DNA of 64,000 nucleotides, from NCBI GenBank assembly GCA_963772555.1, contig CAVYXQ010000018.1:62001-126000 (forward strand), written 5' to 3'. This DNA is from Roseiarcus sp963772555 (GTDB lineage: Bacteria > Pseudomonadota > Alphaproteobacteria > Rhizobiales > Beijerinckiaceae). The position numbers were made by a program, and so were the translations under genes. Every line of letters begins with the position of its first letter. The first letter of the stretch is position 1. This document shows positions 1-9,291 of this stretch, in pieces. The notes beneath the pieces are model-generated. The model was not told where the DNA came from, did no database searches, and saw only the letters and a program-made list of their open reading frames with translations.

Positions 1-1
1 C

Positions 2-982
2 GTGCTCCTTGATCTGACGCCGTTCATCGAGAAGTCCGCGCAAGAGGATTTTTTCCCCAGCGTGATCGCCAACCGAATGGTCGACGGCAAAATCTACGGC
101 CTCCCATACGAAGTCGAGCCCATGGCAATGTACTACAGCGTCGACGCCTTCGACGAGATCGGGCTCACCGACAAGGATGTCCCGAAGACCTGGGAGGAGC
201 TGCTGTCGGTCGCCAAGAAGCTGACGAATTCCAAGCGTTACGGCGTGCTCTTCGAGACGAGCCCCGGCTATTACCAGAATTTCACCTGGTATCCGTTCCT
301 CTGGGAAGCGGGCGGCGACTTTCAGACCAAAGACGGCAAGAGCGCGTTCAATTCGCCGGCGACCGTGGAGGCGCTCAAGTTCTGGCAGGATTCGATCAAC
401 ATGAGCGTCGCCCCGCGCAAGCCCTTGGGCGGCGGCGCATGGGACGCCGTGCCGAATCTCGGGTCCGGCTATTGCGCGATGCAGAACGTCGGCATCTGGG
501 CGATCGCGCAGTTGCGCGAGGGCGCGCCCAATTTCAAGTACGGCGTGTTCAAGCTCCCCACCCCTCCCGACGGCAAATACATCACGATTGGCGGCGGCTG
601 GGCCTTCGTCGCCAATGCGCGGGGTTCGAACACAAAAGCGGCGGGCGAATTCTGCGCCTGGGCGCTCGCCTCGCCGAAAGACGGCTCTGTTCAACGCATC
701 GTCGACTGGTGCACCAAGGCCAAGAGCGACATGCCGCCGACGAAGTCGGCCCTGGAAGCGGGCAAGGCCGCGTTCCAGAGCGGATTCCTCAAGGTGTTCA
801 CCGACGAGATCTATCCGGGCGCGCGCGCCGAGCCGCGCATGCCGCCGCCGGTGTACAAGGCGATTTCGGACGCGATCCAGAGCTGCCAACTCAATGGACA
901 GGATCCGAAGCAGGCGGCTGCGGCGGCGTCCGACCAGATCGACGCGTTCCTCTCCGGCTACAAGGGCGCGCCGATCCTTTGA
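2..982 (+). CDS. Sugar ABC transporter solute-binding protein, 5' truncated by window edge
   Basis: This is the C-terminal 326 or so residues of a periplasmic binding protein of the CUT1 (MalE/UgpB-like) family, which delivers a sugar to the two permeases encoded next. Family-typical segments are the 'GLPYEVEPMAMYYSVDAF' region and the 'GGGWAFVANARG' region. The N-terminus, with its expected signal peptide, lies before the window, so the GTG at base 2 is not a real start. Its TGA overlaps the ATG of the first permease (TGATG), which indicates translational coupling in one operon. The substrate cannot be read from the sequence. Confidence 0.9.
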   Translation: MLLDLTPFIEKSAQEDFFPSVIANRMVDGKIYGLPYEVEPMAMYYSVDAFDEIGLTDKDVPKTWEELLSVAKKLTNSKRYGVLFETSPGYYQNFTWYPFLWEAGGDFQTKDGKSAFNSPATVEALKFWQDSINMSVAPRKPLGGGAWDAVPNLGSGYCAMQNVGIWAIAQLREGAPNFKYGVFKLPTPPDGKYITIGGGWAFVANARGSNTKAAGEFCAWALASPKDGSVQRIVDWCTKAKSDMPPTKSALEAGKAAFQSGFLKVFTDEIYPGARAEPRMPPPVYKAISDAIQSCQLNGQDPKQAAAAASDQIDAFLSGYKGAPIL

Positions 983-1944
983 TGCAGGATCGCGCCGCCG
1001 AAACGCAGGAGGGCGCCCGCATCGCGGCGCCCTCGAGCGACGCGGGGACCCCGCGGCTTTCGAACCGCGCGCGCGAGCGGATCGCCGGCTATCTCTTCGT
1101 GGCCCCGGACGCCATCGGCCTGCTGATTTTTGTCGGCGGGCCGATGGTCCTGTCGCTCAGCCTCGGCTTCTTCTCTGTCAGCGGGTTCGGCGAGTACACG
1201 TTCGTCGGCCTCGCCAACTATCGGCGGATGATGGCCGATCCGCTGTTCTGGCGCAGCATCGAGGTGACGGTTCTCTATGTCGTCGCCTTGGTCCCCTCGC
1301 TCTATGTCGTCGGTTTCGGGCTCGCCCTGCTCGTCCAGTCGAACTCGCGCTTCAACACAGTAGTGCGAAGCCTGCTGTTCATGCCGCAAACGGTAAGCCT
1401 CGTCGTCGTCGGCCTCGTCTGGCAGGTGCTGCTCGTCGACAAGATCGGCCTCTTCAACCAGTTTGGCGCAGCGCTCCATCTCGGGTCGATCTCCTGGCTC
1501 GGCGATCCGCGCTTCGCCCTCTTCACCGTCATCGTGATCAGCGTGTGGTTCCTCATGGGCTTTTACATGCTGATCTTTCTCGGTGGGCTGCAGGACATTC
1601 CGCGCGAATATTACGAGGCGGCGCGTATCGATGGCGCCGGGCCGGTGCAGTCCTTCTTCAAGATCACCCTGCCTTTGTTGCAGCCGACAAGTTTCTTCGT
1701 TCTTCTCGTCTCGACGGTCACCGCCGTATGCGGTTCGCAGACCTTCGATCTCATTTACATCATGACCAAGGGCGGCCCGGCGAACTCGACCTCGCTCGCG
1801 ATCTTCTACATCTATCAGCAGGCGTTCCTGTTCAACGAATACGGCTACGCCGCGGCCATGGCGTCGGTCCTCGTCGTCGTGCTGATGGGGATCACCGTTC
1901 TCCTATTCATGCTGACCCGCGGCGGAAGGTTCACCTATGGCTGA
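982..1944 (+). CDS. Sugar ABC transporter permease (MalF/UgpA type)
   Basis: A 320-residue inner-membrane permease of the CUT1 family, with a cytoplasmic Arg-rich N-terminus followed by six predicted membrane segments. The EAA loop that docks on the ATPase is visible as 'EYYEAARIDGAGPVQSFFKI' near residue 215. The ATG at 982 overlaps the stop of the binding-protein gene, and the 3' end overlaps the next permease by 8 bp, so the three are translated as a block. It forms a heterodimer with the 1937-2845 product. Confidence 0.92.
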   Translation: MQDRAAETQEGARIAAPSSDAGTPRLSNRARERIAGYLFVAPDAIGLLIFVGGPMVLSLSLGFFSVSGFGEYTFVGLANYRRMMADPLFWRSIEVTVLYVVALVPSLYVVGFGLALLVQSNSRFNTVVRSLLFMPQTVSLVVVGLVWQVLLVDKIGLFNQFGAALHLGSISWLGDPRFALFTVIVISVWFLMGFYMLIFLGGLQDIPREYYEAARIDGAGPVQSFFKITLPLLQPTSFFVLLVSTVTAVCGSQTFDLIYIMTKGGPANSTSLAIFYIYQQAFLFNEYGYAAAMASVLVVVLMGITVLLFMLTRGGRFTYG

Positions 1945-2845
1945 GGCCGCGCCCATGGCGGAGTCGATAAGGGAGGATGCCGACGAACGCCGCAGGCTCC
2001 AACCTGTGCGGCTCGCACTCTATGTCGTCGCCTCGTTGCTCTCGTTGATGACGGTCGCGCCGCTCTTCTACATGGTGTCGATGTCGCTGAAGGAGACGAA
2101 CGAGGTTTTCGGGACGAATTTGATTCCGCGCCATCCGACGGTCGACAATTACCTCTATGTGTTCACCCAGGTCGACTTCGTCCGCTATCTCTGGAACACG
2201 TTCCTCGTTTCGGCGGTAGTTACGATTGTGGCGCTCATTTTCCATTCCATGGCCGGCTATGCGCTGGCGAGGCTGAGGTTTCCGGGCCGCGACACGATTT
2301 TCCTCGCCATGTTCGCGACCTTCCTGATTTCGCAGCCGGTGATCATCGTCCCGCTCTTCATCCTCGCGCGCTCGCTGCACCTTCTCGACAGTTATGCGGG
2401 CCTGATCATCCCCTCGATCTTCAATGCGTTCGGCATCTTCCTCCTGCGCCAATTCTATCTCGCGGTGCCGCGGGAGCTCGAGGAGGCGGCGCTGATCGAC
2501 GGGGCCGGCTATTTCCGGATCTGGCGGTCGATCATATTGCCGCTCAGCCGCCCGATTCTGTCGGCGCTCGCGATCCTGTTCTTCCTCGCCAACTGGAACT
2601 CGTTTCTCTGGCCGCTGACCATCATTTCCAACCAGGATCTCTGGATGGTGCAGGTTGCGATCGCGAGCTTCCGGCAGCAGTACAACGGCTCCTGGAACTA
2701 CATCATGGCGGCCTCGACCGTCGTGGCGCTGCCGACGATCGTGATGTTCGTCGTCTTCCAGAAGCGAATCATCGAGTTCGATCAAGACGAGCGGCATCAA
2801 GTGAGTTCGCAGGACCGTGCGACGAGGGCAGGACATCGGGAATGA
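1937..2845 (+). CDS. Sugar ABC transporter permease (MalG/UgpE type)
   Basis: A 302-residue permease with six predicted membrane segments and the EAA motif 'ELEEAALIDGAGYFRIW' near residue 180. It is the partner of the preceding MalF-type permease. Start ATG at 1937; another in-frame ATG lies at 1955. The stop overlaps the ATG of the GH172 gene (ATGA at 2842-2845), which ties a glycosidase directly to sugar uptake. Confidence 0.92.
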   Translation: MAEAAPMAESIREDADERRRLQPVRLALYVVASLLSLMTVAPLFYMVSMSLKETNEVFGTNLIPRHPTVDNYLYVFTQVDFVRYLWNTFLVSAVVTIVALIFHSMAGYALARLRFPGRDTIFLAMFATFLISQPVIIVPLFILARSLHLLDSYAGLIIPSIFNAFGIFLLRQFYLAVPRELEEAALIDGAGYFRIWRSIILPLSRPILSALAILFFLANWNSFLWPLTIISNQDLWMVQVAIASFRQQYNGSWNYIMAASTVVALPTIVMFVVFQKRIIEFDQDERHQVSSQDRATRAGHRE

Positions 2846-3954
2846 ATGAGCGCTTTTCCGGCCTCGGGCTGCATCTTGGCAATCTGTCGCGTCTATCGGA
2901 GGCGAAGTCCCGTTCGATCAGCGCCGAGAATCCGACCGGGGAGAAGGGCAAGGGCGGGATGGCGGAAGACGGCACGGGCGCGATCCACGCCCGCGGACTC
3001 GGCCGCGGCTGGAAGATCTCGCCTTCGAGGCGCGTCGCGCCCGGGGAAACGCTGCTGCTCGGCGAAATCGAAGGGTCAGGCGCAATCCAGCAGATCTGGA
3101 TCACGCCGGCGAACGTGCGCTGGCGCGACCTGATCCTGCGCATCTCCTGGGACGGTCAGGATCATCCCTCTGTCGAGGCGCCGCTCGGCGATTTCTTCGC
3201 CTGCGGCTGGGGCCGCTACGCGCAGGTGAGTTCGCTCGCCGTCTGCGTCAATCCGGGCCGAGCCTTCAACTGCTACTGGGAGATGCCGTTCCGCCGCCGC
3301 GCGCGGCTCACGCTCGAGAACCGGGATCCCGACACGGAGGCAGTCATCTACTGGCAGATCAATTACGTCCTGACCGACGTCCCGGAGGACGCTGCTTATT
3401 TCCACGCGCAGTTTCACCGCGTCAATCCGCTGCCGTTCAAGCAGGATCACGTCCTGCTCGAGGGGGCGCGCGGTCGGGGTCATTACGTCGGGACCTATGT
3501 CGCCTGGGGCGTCAACAATTCCGGCTGGTGGGGCGAGGGCGAGATCAAGTTCTTTCTCGACGGCGACGAATGGCCGACGATCTGCGGCACCGGTACCGAG
3601 GACTACTTCTGCGGCGCCTACAATTTCGACGCCGGGACGGTCGATCCGTCGTTTCCGCGCGCCTATGTCGAATTCACGACGCCCTATTCAGGCTTGCCCC
3701 AGGTGATCCGGCCGGACGGGACCTATCAGTCGCAGCAGCGGTTCGGCCTCTATCGCTGGCACATCATGGATCCGGTCCGCTTCGAGACGGATCTCAGGGT
3801 GACGCTGCAGGCGATCGGCTGGCGAACCGAGAAGGACAAGCGACGATATCTGCCGCTGCAGGACGACATCGCCTCCGTCGCCTACTGGTACCAGACGTTG
3901 CCGACAGCGCCTTTTCCGCCGCTGCCAGACCGCGATTATCTCGAGATCGTGTAG
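2842..3954 (+). CDS. GH172 family glycosidase (DUF2961)
   Basis: A 370-residue protein of the DUF2961/GH172 family. The family hallmarks are 'ENPTGEKGKGG' near residue 30 and 'GTGTEDYF' at 249-256. Characterised GH172 enzymes cleave furanosides (alpha-fructofuranosides and D-arabinofuranosides). Two acidic residues, E232 in 'WWGEGEIKF' and E253 in 'GTGTED', are 21 residues apart, the same spacing I recall for the catalytic glutamates of the founding enzyme. No signal peptide is visible, so it probably acts in the cytoplasm on an imported glycoside. It is translationally coupled to the upstream permease. The exact substrate is unknown. Confidence 0.88.
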   Translation: MNERFSGLGLHLGNLSRLSEAKSRSISAENPTGEKGKGGMAEDGTGAIHARGLGRGWKISPSRRVAPGETLLLGEIEGSGAIQQIWITPANVRWRDLILRISWDGQDHPSVEAPLGDFFACGWGRYAQVSSLAVCVNPGRAFNCYWEMPFRRRARLTLENRDPDTEAVIYWQINYVLTDVPEDAAYFHAQFHRVNPLPFKQDHVLLEGARGRGHYVGTYVAWGVNNSGWWGEGEIKFFLDGDEWPTICGTGTEDYFCGAYNFDAGTVDPSFPRAYVEFTTPYSGLPQVIRPDGTYQSQQRFGLYRWHIMDPVRFETDLRVTLQAIGWRTEKDKRRYLPLQDDIASVAYWYQTLPTAPFPPLPDRDYLEIV

Positions 3955-3963
3955 GCGAGCGCG

Positions 3964-6108
3964 ATGGCTTCCCTGCCCGACGACTATCCCGAGCGCGCCT
4001 ACGCCGCAGTGCTTGGCAAGCTGATTGGCGTCTATCTCGGCCGCCCGTTCGAGGGGTGGAGCTATCAGCGGATCGTGAGCGAGCTCGGACCGATCGAGGA
4101 TTACGTCCACGAGCGCCTCGGCTGCCCGCTGGTCGTCACCGACGACGACGTCGCCGGCACGTTCACCTTCATCCGCGCGCTCGAGGATCATGGCGCAAAA
4201 CCCGACATCACGGCGCGTGAGATCGGCGAAACCTGGCTCAATTACATCGTCGAGAATCGCGCCATCCTCTGGTGGGGCGGCAACGGCAACTCGACCGAGC
4301 ACACCGCCTGGCTGAACTTGAAGCGCGGGATCGAGGCGCCGGCGAGCGGCTCGATCGCGGTCAACGGCGAGAGCGTCGCCGAGCAGATCGGCGCGCAGAT
4401 CTTCATCGACGGCTGGGCGATTGTCGCGGCCGGCAATCCTGCGCTCGCCGCCCGCCTCGCCGAACAGGCGGCCAAGGTCAGTCACGACGGGGTCGCCGTC
4501 GACGCCGCCAAGCTTTGGGCGGCGATGGAGGCCGAGGCCTTCGTCACGCGCGACGTTGAGCGCCTGATCGACGTCGGCCTCGCTCAGATTCCGCCATCGA
4601 GCCCAATCGCGCGGCTGGTCGCCGACATCCGGCAGTGGCGAGAGCAATATGCCGACTGGCGCGACGCGCGCGAGGCGATCGAGACGTGCTACGGCTACGA
4701 CAAATATCCGGGCAATTGCCATGTCGTCCCCAACCACGCCCTGATGATCATGGCGCTGCTTTATGCGCCCGATGATTTCTCGCGGGCGCAGACGATCGTG
4801 TGCACCTCGGGCTGGGATACGGATTGCAACGCCGGCAACGTCGGTTGCCTGATGGGGGGCATGCTCGGCCTCGAAGGGATCGAGGCCCGCCACGATTGGC
4901 GCGGGCCCATCGCTGACCGGATGCTGATCTCCTCGGCCGACGGCGGGGCGGCGATCAACGATGCGGTGCGCGTCAGCGCTCGTCTCGTCGACCTCGGACG
5001 AAAGCTGACGGCCCTCGATCCGCTCATTGTCCGCAAGGATGGGGCGCAGTTCCATTTTTCCATGCGCGGCAGCGTGCAAGGCTTCATGCCGAGCGCGGGC
5101 GACTCTCGCCTCGACCTGGCGAACGTCCCGTTCGAGCAGGCCCGGGCCTTGCAGGTCCGCTATTTCGGTCTCGGGCCTGAGCCGGCCGCCGCATTGACGC
5201 CGACCTTCGCGCCGCCCGACGTGGTGCGCATGCGCACCTACGAGCTCATGGCCACGCCCCTCGTCTACCCCGGACAGACGGTGCGCGCCCGCGTGATCGC
5301 CGATCTGAGCAACGCAGGACCTATTCTCGTTTGCGTGCGCGCCCTCGTCTACGAGGCAAACGACGCCCTTGCGCCCGTCGACGGCGAACCCGTCGCTCTT
5401 GCGCCCGGCGCGGAGACGGTTCTGACTTGGCGTTTGCCCGACATGGGCGGTCAGCCGATCCAGTCGCTCGGCCTCGCCGTTCGCTCGCCGGGGGCCGGTG
5501 AGGACGGCGCGATCACGCTCGATTACCTCCGCTGGGACGGACCGCCTGAAATGCGCCTCCGACGGCCGAAAGCGCCCGGCGATTTCTGGCGACGGGCCTG
5601 GGTCAACGGGGTCAGCGTTTTCTCGACCAACTTTCCGCAGGCTTTTCGCGTCTCGCAGGATCGCGGCGAGGGCATGATCATCCACGGCGGCCGGCAGTGG
5701 ACCGACTATCGCGTCGAGACGGCGCTCACGGCGCACCTCGCCGAACACGCGGGCGTCGGCGTGCGGGTGCAGGGCCTGCGCCGCTACTATGCCGTGCTGC
5801 TTGTCCGGCCGGACTTCGTGCGGCTCGTTAGAGTGCGGGATGGCGCGACGACCGTTCTCGCCGAGCGCAGGCTCGCGTGGTCCCTCGAGACCCCCTACGA
5901 GATCGTCGTCGAGGCCTCGGGCGCGGATATCGAGGCGTCCGTCGGCGGCGTCGCGCTCAAGGCGCGCGACGAGAGCGCGTTCGCGCTTGCGGACGGCGGC
6001 ATCGCCATGATCATCGAGGGCGGCGCATGTTCGTGTGACGCCTTGCGGGTCGCGCCTGCGCGGAGCGTGACGGACCCGACGGCGCGCGTATCCGGCACAG
6101 CGGCTTGA
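3964..6108 (+). CDS. ADP-ribosylglycohydrolase-fold protein with C-terminal beta-sandwich region
   Basis: A 714-residue protein. Residues 10-345 or so have the DraG/ARH fold, with the metal-binding motifs T59-D60-D61-D62 and D285-T286-D287 ('GWDTDCNAGNVGC') both intact. Residues 345-520 are beta-rich and unassigned. Residues 530-705 resemble a concanavalin-like sugar-binding sandwich. Canonical family members hydrolyse ADP-ribosyl bonds. Its place inside a sugar ABC operon, 9 bp after a GH172 gene, suggests instead a glycoside hydrolase acting on an N- or O-furanoside; that is inference. No export signal is visible. Confidence 0.82.
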   Translation: MASLPDDYPERAYAAVLGKLIGVYLGRPFEGWSYQRIVSELGPIEDYVHERLGCPLVVTDDDVAGTFTFIRALEDHGAKPDITAREIGETWLNYIVENRAILWWGGNGNSTEHTAWLNLKRGIEAPASGSIAVNGESVAEQIGAQIFIDGWAIVAAGNPALAARLAEQAAKVSHDGVAVDAAKLWAAMEAEAFVTRDVERLIDVGLAQIPPSSPIARLVADIRQWREQYADWRDAREAIETCYGYDKYPGNCHVVPNHALMIMALLYAPDDFSRAQTIVCTSGWDTDCNAGNVGCLMGGMLGLEGIEARHDWRGPIADRMLISSADGGAAINDAVRVSARLVDLGRKLTALDPLIVRKDGAQFHFSMRGSVQGFMPSAGDSRLDLANVPFEQARALQVRYFGLGPEPAAALTPTFAPPDVVRMRTYELMATPLVYPGQTVRARVIADLSNAGPILVCVRALVYEANDALAPVDGEPVALAPGAETVLTWRLPDMGGQPIQSLGLAVRSPGAGEDGAITLDYLRWDGPPEMRLRRPKAPGDFWRRAWVNGVSVFSTNFPQAFRVSQDRGEGMIIHGGRQWTDYRVETALTAHLAEHAGVGVRVQGLRRYYAVLLVRPDFVRLVRVRDGATTVLAERRLAWSLETPYEIVVEASGADIEASVGGVALKARDESAFALADGGIAMIIEGGACSCDALRVAPARSVTDPTARVSGTAA

Positions 6109-6126
6109 GGCATCGGAGATCACCAA

Positions 6127-7194
6127 ATGGCGGGCGTCAGGATCGAGAACGTCGAAAAGTCGTTCGGCTCGGTCAAGGTCATTCGCAATGTGGACATCGA
6201 GGCGGAAGACGGCGAATTCGTCGTGCTCGTCGGTCCTTCGGGCTGCGGGAAATCGACCCTGCTGCGCATGATCGCGGGGCTCGAGGAGATCACCAGCGGA
6301 CGGATCAGGATCGGCGATCGCGTGGTCAACAACCTCAATCCGAAGGATCGCGACATCGCGATGGTCTTCCAGAACTATGCGCTCTACCCGCACATGACAG
6401 CGCGGGAGAATATGGAGTTCTCGCTCGTTCTCAGAAGGATGAAGAAGCCCGAGCGGGACGCCCGCGTCGACCGCGCCGCGACGATCCTCGGAATCAGGCA
6501 GCTCCTCGATCGACGCCCCGGCCAATTGTCCGGCGGCCAAAGGCAGCGCGTCGCCATGGGCCGGGCGATCGTTCGCGACCCGCAGGTCTTTTTGTTCGAC
6601 GAGCCGCTGTCGAACCTCGATGCGAAGCTCCGGGTGCAGATGCGCGGCGAAATCCGCGAGCTGCACCGACGGCTCGGCACGACCTGCATCTACGTCACGC
6701 ACGATCAGATCGAGGCCATGACGATGGCCGACCGCATCGTCGTCATGCACGACGGCGTCGTCGAACAGGTGGGCTCTCCGCTCGAGCTCTACGACCGGCC
6801 GGGCAATCTGTTCGTCGCCTCGTTCCTGGGCTCGCCCGCAATGAACTTCATCGACGGGCGAATGGCGGCGCGAGACCCGCCCGCGTTTGTCAGCCAAAGC
6901 GGCGTGACTCTGCCGCTGAGGCAGGGTCCGAATGCCGGCCACGGCGAGGCGCTCGTCTGCGGCTTCCGCCCGGAAGCCGTCCTGCCGGACGCGAGTTCGC
7001 CGATCAAGATGCGCATCAACCTGATCGAGCCGACGGGCGCTGAGACGCATGTCTTCGGCCGGCTTGGCGAGGACGACGTCATCGCCGTCGTCCACGAGCG
7101 GCTCCTCTATCCCGAGGGAGCGGAGATCGGCGTGTCGATTGCGCCGGAGAACATCCACCTGTTCAGCGCGTCTACCAAGGCGCGGGTGAACTGA
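6127..7194 (+). CDS. Sugar ABC transporter ATP-binding protein (UgpC/MsmK type)
   Basis: A 355-residue CUT1 ATPase. Walker A is 'GPSGCGKST' at 36-44, the Q-loop is 'VFQNYALYP', the signature LSGGQ is at 134-138, Walker B 'VFLFDEP' is at 154-160, and the switch histidine is H192 in 'VTHDQ'. The C-terminal 120 residues form the regulatory OB (TOBE) domain. It follows the ADP-ribosylglycohydrolase-fold gene by 18 bp and closes the transporter operon. Confidence 0.95.
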   Translation: MAGVRIENVEKSFGSVKVIRNVDIEAEDGEFVVLVGPSGCGKSTLLRMIAGLEEITSGRIRIGDRVVNNLNPKDRDIAMVFQNYALYPHMTARENMEFSLVLRRMKKPERDARVDRAATILGIRQLLDRRPGQLSGGQRQRVAMGRAIVRDPQVFLFDEPLSNLDAKLRVQMRGEIRELHRRLGTTCIYVTHDQIEAMTMADRIVVMHDGVVEQVGSPLELYDRPGNLFVASFLGSPAMNFIDGRMAARDPPAFVSQSGVTLPLRQGPNAGHGEALVCGFRPEAVLPDASSPIKMRINLIEPTGAETHVFGRLGEDDVIAVVHERLLYPEGAEIGVSIAPENIHLFSASTKARVN

Positions 7195-7224
7195 CCGGTT
7201 CTGATCCGCGGGAGCGTGAGGCCG

Positions 7225-7986
7225 TCACGCCACCCACTGCCCGCCGTTGATGTGCAGGATTTGCCCGGTGATGTAGCCGCTGGCGCCAGGCGAGGCGAAG
7301 AACAGGATTGCGCCGACGCATTCTTCCGGTTTGCCGATACGGCCAAGAGGAACCGCCCTACGCATGGCTTCCATGCGCTCGGTCGGGGTCGTCGCATGGA
7401 AAGGGGTGGCGATCGTGCCCGGCGCGATGGCGTTGACTCGAATCCCCCTCGAGGCGAGGTCTTGCGCCAGATGCCGGGTCAGATTGTGGATGAAGGCTTT
7501 CGACGAGGCATACATCGACGACCCCGGGCCGCCGCCGTTGGCCCCCGCGATCGAGCCGACATTGACGATTGCCGGCGAGGCGCGCTTTTCGAGATGCGGA
7601 ACCGCCGCCTGGGTCATCGTCACGACCGACCGGACGTTCAGATCGAACACCTGATCGATCAGATCGTGATCGACTTCGAGGAATGGCGTCCGCCGGACAA
7701 TGGCGCCGGCATTGTTGACGAGGACGTCGAGCCCGCCCAGCGCCTGGACCGCTTTCTCGAGCACGACCCGCGGCTCGTCACGATCGCTGAGGTCGCCCTG
7801 AACAAGGATGGCTTCGCCGCCGGACTCTCTGACCTCCCTCGCCACCTGCGCCGCCTCGTCACTGCTCCGATGGTAATGGAGCGCGACCGCCGCGCCCTCA
7901 CGACCGAAAGCCGCGGCGGCCGCCGCTCCGATCCCGGTGCTCGCGCCGGTGACGAGAACCTTCATTCCGCGAATGTCGTCAAACAT
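7225..7986 (-). CDS. SDR family NAD(P)-dependent oxidoreductase
   Basis: A 253-residue classical short-chain dehydrogenase with the cofactor motif TGASTGIG at 13-20, NNAG at 91-94, catalytic S145, and Y159-x3-K163. The start chosen is the ATG at 7986, preceded by GAGAGG about 8 nt upstream; a longer frame to 8106 has no family-like sequence. It converges on the ATPase gene and is divergent from the enolase-superfamily gene. It probably oxidises or reduces a sugar or sugar-acid intermediate of the neighbouring pathway; the substrate is not determinable. Confidence 0.9.
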   Translation of the reverse strand: MFDDIRGMKVLVTGASTGIGAAAAAAFGREGAAVALHYHRSSDEAAQVAREVRESGGEAILVQGDLSDRDEPRVVLEKAVQALGGLDVLVNNAGAIVRRTPFLEVDHDLIDQVFDLNVRSVVTMTQAAVPHLEKRASPAIVNVGSIAGANGGGPGSSMYASSKAFIHNLTRHLAQDLASRGIRVNAIAPGTIATPFHATTPTERMEAMRRAVPLGRIGKPEECVGAILFFASPGASGYITGQILHINGGQWVA

Positions 7987-8172
7987 GGCACGGCCCTCTC
8001 GGCCCTCAGTTCCCGGCGCCCCTCGGCAGGTTGCCCGGCCGCCAATCGTAGTCGGCCGCCTCGAAAAGTCGACAAGGCTCTCGGCGGCGGTTTTTCCGCT
8101 TGTCATTTGAGCTCCGATCCTGACAGTTCATTTCAACCCGATCGTGGACGGCGGGCATGGGGGAGGGGCGAG

Positions 8173-9291
8173 ATGGCGCGGATCGAGCGGATCGAATTGC
8201 GGCTCGTCGATATCCCGCCAAAGGTCAAGCGCACCGACGCGATCCAGAGCTTCGTCTCGCAGGAGACCCCGATCGTCGCCATCACCGACAGCGACGGGGC
8301 GGTCGGGACCGGCTACAGCTATACCATCGGCACCGGCGGCTCGTCGGTCATGCGCCTCATCGCCGACCATCTCGCGCCCCGCCTCATCGGCCAGGACGCC
8401 GAGCGGGTCGAGGCGCTCTGGCGGGACATGGAATATGCCACCCACGCGACGACGATCGGCGCGATCTCGGCGCTGGCGCTGGCGGCGATCGACATTGCGC
8501 TCTGGGACCTCCGCTGCAGGCGGCGCGCCCTGCCGCTCTGGATCGTCGCCGGCGGCGCCGCGGACCGCCGGCCGCTCTACACCACCGAGGGCGGCTGGCT
8601 GCACATCGACGAGCGCGCGCTGGTCGAGGACGCCATCGCCGCGCGCGAGAAGGGCTTCATGGGCTCGAAGATCAAGATCGGCCGGCCGCACGTCTCGGAG
8701 GACTACCGCCGGCTGGCGGCGGTGCGCGCGGCGCTCGGGCCGGACTACGAGATCATGACCGACGCCAATCAGGGCTTTGCCCTCGACGAGGCGATCCGCC
8801 GGGCGGGGCGGCTCGCCGATCTCGATCTCGCCTGGATCGAGGAGCCGCTGCCGGCCGACGATCTCGACGGCCACGTCAGGCTCTCGCGGGCGACGACGAC
8901 GCCGATCGCCATCGGCGAATCCTTGTACTCGATCCGCCACTTCCGCGAGTACATGGCGCGCGGCGCCTGCTCGATTGTGCAGGTCGACGCGGCGCGCATC
9001 GGCGGCATCACCCCCTGGCTCAAGGTCGCGCATGCGGCCGAGGCCTTCGACATGCCGGTCTGCCCCCACTTCCTGATGGAGCTGCATGTCAGCCTCGCCT
9101 GCGCCGTGCCGAACGGCAAATATGTCGAGTACATCCCGCAGCTCGACGAATTGACGACCTCGCAACTCGCCATCGAGAAGGGCATGGCGCTGGCGCCCTC
9201 GGCGCCGGGCGTCGGGGTCGAATGGGACCTTGGCGCGGTGAAGGCGAAGAGCCTGCCTGAGTTCACCCGCACGATCGGAGAGACGCGATGA
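8173..9291 (+). CDS. Mandelate racemase/muconate lactonizing family protein, probable sugar-acid dehydratase
   Basis: A 372-residue enolase-superfamily enzyme. Catalytic residues visible are K166-x-K168 ('SKIKIG'), metal ligands D197 ('TDANQG'), E223 ('WIEEPL') and E249 ('IGES'), plus H299 ('CPHF') with D272 as its likely partner. KxK plus a C-terminal His is the mandelate-racemase subgroup pattern, which includes L-fuconate and L-rhamnonate dehydratases. The stop overlaps the start of a RhaM-type mutarotase (ATGA), supporting a 6-deoxy-sugar acid as substrate. The start at 8173 follows 'GGGAGGGGCGAG'. Confidence 0.9.
   Translation: MARIERIELRLVDIPPKVKRTDAIQSFVSQETPIVAITDSDGAVGTGYSYTIGTGGSSVMRLIADHLAPRLIGQDAERVEALWRDMEYATHATTIGAISALALAAIDIALWDLRCRRRALPLWIVAGGAADRRPLYTTEGGWLHIDERALVEDAIAAREKGFMGSKIKIGRPHVSEDYRRLAAVRAALGPDYEIMTDANQGFALDEAIRRAGRLADLDLAWIEEPLPADDLDGHVRLSRATTTPIAIGESLYSIRHFREYMARGACSIVQVDAARIGGITPWLKVAHAAEAFDMPVCPHFLMELHVSLACAVPNGKYVEYIPQLDELTTSQLAIEKGMALAPSAPGVGVEWDLGAVKAKSLPEFTRTIGETR

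Noticed and set aside
3688..7158. 1156-codon open frame on the minus strand
   Set aside because: It is antisense to the ADP-ribosylglycohydrolase-fold and ATPase genes. The translation is Arg/Asp/His-rich with no domain, as expected for a GC-rich antisense frame.
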